23,017 bases of DNA. Source: an uncultured Eggerthellaceae bacterium. GTDB lineage: Bacteria > Actinomycetota > Coriobacteriia > Coriobacteriales > Eggerthellaceae. The stretch covers positions 1 to 23,017 of the forward strand of contig CAUEBO010000042.1 of NCBI GenBank assembly GCA_958454405.1, given 5' to 3'. A program made the position numbers and the translations under genes. The notes beneath the pieces were generated by a model. The model had not been told where the DNA came from. It worked only from the letters and a program-made list of their open reading frames with translations, and searched no databases. Below, piece after piece: positions 22,236 through 23,017 of the stretch (positions are counted from its first letter, which is position 1; each line of letters begins with the position of its first letter).

Positions 22236-22715
22236 ATGGACACGAAAGCCATCGAAGAACTGATCGCCATCATGGACAAGGCGGAGCTGACGGCTCTGCG
22301 CGTTGCCGACGGCGACACCAAGATCGAGCTGGAACGCAACCACGGGCCGCTCTCGTCGACCGCGCTGCCGCTCATGGCCGACCGCGTGAGCGCGCTTCTG
22401 GCGGGCAAGACCGAGAGCCACGAAGCCGCCGCCGTGGAAGACGCCGACGAGAACACGGTGCTCGTGCGCAGCCCCATGGTGGGCATGTTCTACATCGCCC
22501 CGAGCCCTGACGAGGACCCCTTCGTCAAAGTGGGCCAGGAGGTGCTGTCGGGACAGACGCTGGCCATCGTCGAGGCCATGAAGATGATGAACGAGATCAC
22601 CGCCCCCGCGCCCGGCATCGTCGTGGAAGTGCTGGCCGCCAACGGCGCCCAAGTGGAGTACGACCAGCCCCTGTTCCGCATCGCCACCGCCGGCGCCGCC
22701 GGCGAGCACGCGTAG
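22236..22715 (+). CDS. accB: Biotin carboxyl carrier protein (AccB type)
   Basis: The 159-residue protein has the usual AccB plan: a short helical N-terminus (about 1-35), a Pro/Ala-poor acidic linker, and a biotinyl domain at about 75-153. The biotin attachment motif EAMKMMNEI places the modified residue at Lys116. It carries carboxybiotin between biotin carboxylase and a carboxyltransferase. The start has GAGGAG eight bases upstream. It is placed between pxpC and the biotin carboxylase gene in one operon, an arrangement known for pxp clusters. It may be a dedicated partner of PxpBC or simply the general BCCP located here. Confidence 0.94.
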   Translation: MDTKAIEELIAIMDKAELTALRVADGDTKIELERNHGPLSSTALPLMADRVSALLAGKTESHEAAAVEDADENTVLVRSPMVGMFYIAPSPDEDPFVKVGQEVLSGQTLAIVEAMKMMNEITAPAPGIVVEVLAANGAQVEYDQPLFRIATAGAAGEHA

Positions 22716-22725
22716 GACGCGCGCC

Positions 22726-23017
22726 ATGTTCGAGAAGATCCTCATTGCGAACCGCGGCGAGATAGCCGTGCGCATCATCCGCGCGTGCCGCGCCATGGGC
22801 ATCAAGACGGTGGCCGTGTACTCCACCGCCGACAGGCACGCGCTGCACGTGTACTTGGCCGACGAGAGCGTGTGCATCGGCCCGCCCGTCGCACGCGATT
22901 CCTACCTCAACATCGCGGCCATCCTCGCGGCCGCGAAGGGAACGCATGCGCAGGCCATCCACCCCGGCTACGGCTTCCTGTCCGAGAACTCGACGTTCGC
23001 CAAGCTCTGCCGCGAGA
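22726..23017 (+). CDS. accC: Biotin carboxylase (AccC type), N-terminal part
   Basis: The first 97 codons are present; the gene runs off the right end of the window. The N-terminus FEKILIANRGEIAVRIIRACR is the classic biotin carboxylase signature, followed by AVYSTADRHALHVYLADESVCIG and IHPGYGFLSEN. The enzyme carboxylates the biotin of BCCP using ATP and bicarbonate. The start lies 10 bases after the accB stop, with only a weak purine-rich sequence (GGACGCGCGCC) before it, so coupling to accB translation is likely. Next genes, possibly pxpA, are outside the window. Confidence 0.96.
   Translation, partial: MFEKILIANRGEIAVRIIRACRAMGIKTVAVYSTADRHALHVYLADESVCIGPPVARDSYLNIAAILAAAKGTHAQAIHPGYGFLSENSTFAKLCRE

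Noticed and set aside
1..23017. tRNA, rRNA, insertion sequence, integrase or CRISPR features
   Set aside because: Reading the spacers on both strands showed no cloverleaf-like sequence with a GTTCRA T-loop, no transposase or recombinase motifs and no regularly spaced direct repeats.

Overview
The window is high-GC bacterial chromosome, by eye well above 60% G+C, with tightly packed genes on both strands. Gene content points to the Actinomycetota class Coriobacteriia, most likely an Eggerthellaceae gut anaerobe (Eggerthella/Gordonibacter-like). The strongest clue is a polytopic membrane protein with a C-terminal LuxR helix-turn-helix directly upstream of a Tat-exported, FAD-dependent fumarate-reductase-like flavoprotein, a pairing characteristic of that family. 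No tRNA, rRNA, CRISPR array, insertion sequence or prophage was recognised. The genus is an inference; only family-level assignment seems safe.

Layout. 1-426 is the 3' end of a dimethylarginine dimethylaminohydrolase-type amidinohydrolase, followed by two hairpins and a small four-helix membrane protein of the YvlD/phage-holin-4 family (596-967). 968-1430 is non-coding and contains a 145-bp palindrome-ended element. An iron-containing alcohol dehydrogenase (1431-2606, minus) is divergent from a small membrane protein with a Pro/Gln/Tyr-rich tail (2725-3378, plus). That protein is convergent with a ZIP metal transporter (3598-4392, minus), with an elaborate nested inverted repeat between them. 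A 590-bp structured spacer precedes ferritin (4979-5497, minus).

5632-9004 is a vitamin B6 locus: a MocR/PdxR-type regulator (minus) divergent from pdxS-pdxT (plus), with 11-bp-phased repeats in the shared control region. 9130-11913 is a hybrid sensor kinase with two periplasmic solute-binding-like domains. It is convergent with the Tat flavoprotein (12028-13734, minus), which lies behind its presumed LuxR-type regulator (13916-15349, minus). Next come a PLP aminotransferase (15521-16702, minus), a PAS/degenerate-GGDEF/EAL protein (16809-18596, minus), a universal stress protein (18810-19253, minus) and a TauE/SafE permease (19366-20079, minus).

The right end is a plus-strand operon, pxpB-pxpC-accB-accC (20257 to beyond the window). 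It encodes the two carboxyltransferase-like 5-oxoprolinase subunits together with biotin carboxyl carrier protein and biotin carboxylase. A perfect 14-bp palindrome and a -10 box lie immediately upstream.

Functional themes: metal handling (ZIP plus ferritin), PLP synthesis under a PLP-sensing regulator, sensing of extracytoplasmic solutes coupled to anaerobic respiration, and pyroglutamate metabolism. The most interesting unexplained elements are the palindromic intergenic repeats, the phased repeats in the pdx control region, the LuxR/flavoprotein pair of unknown substrate, and the pxpBC-accBC arrangement, which supplies every domain of a biotin-dependent carboxylase as separate subunits.
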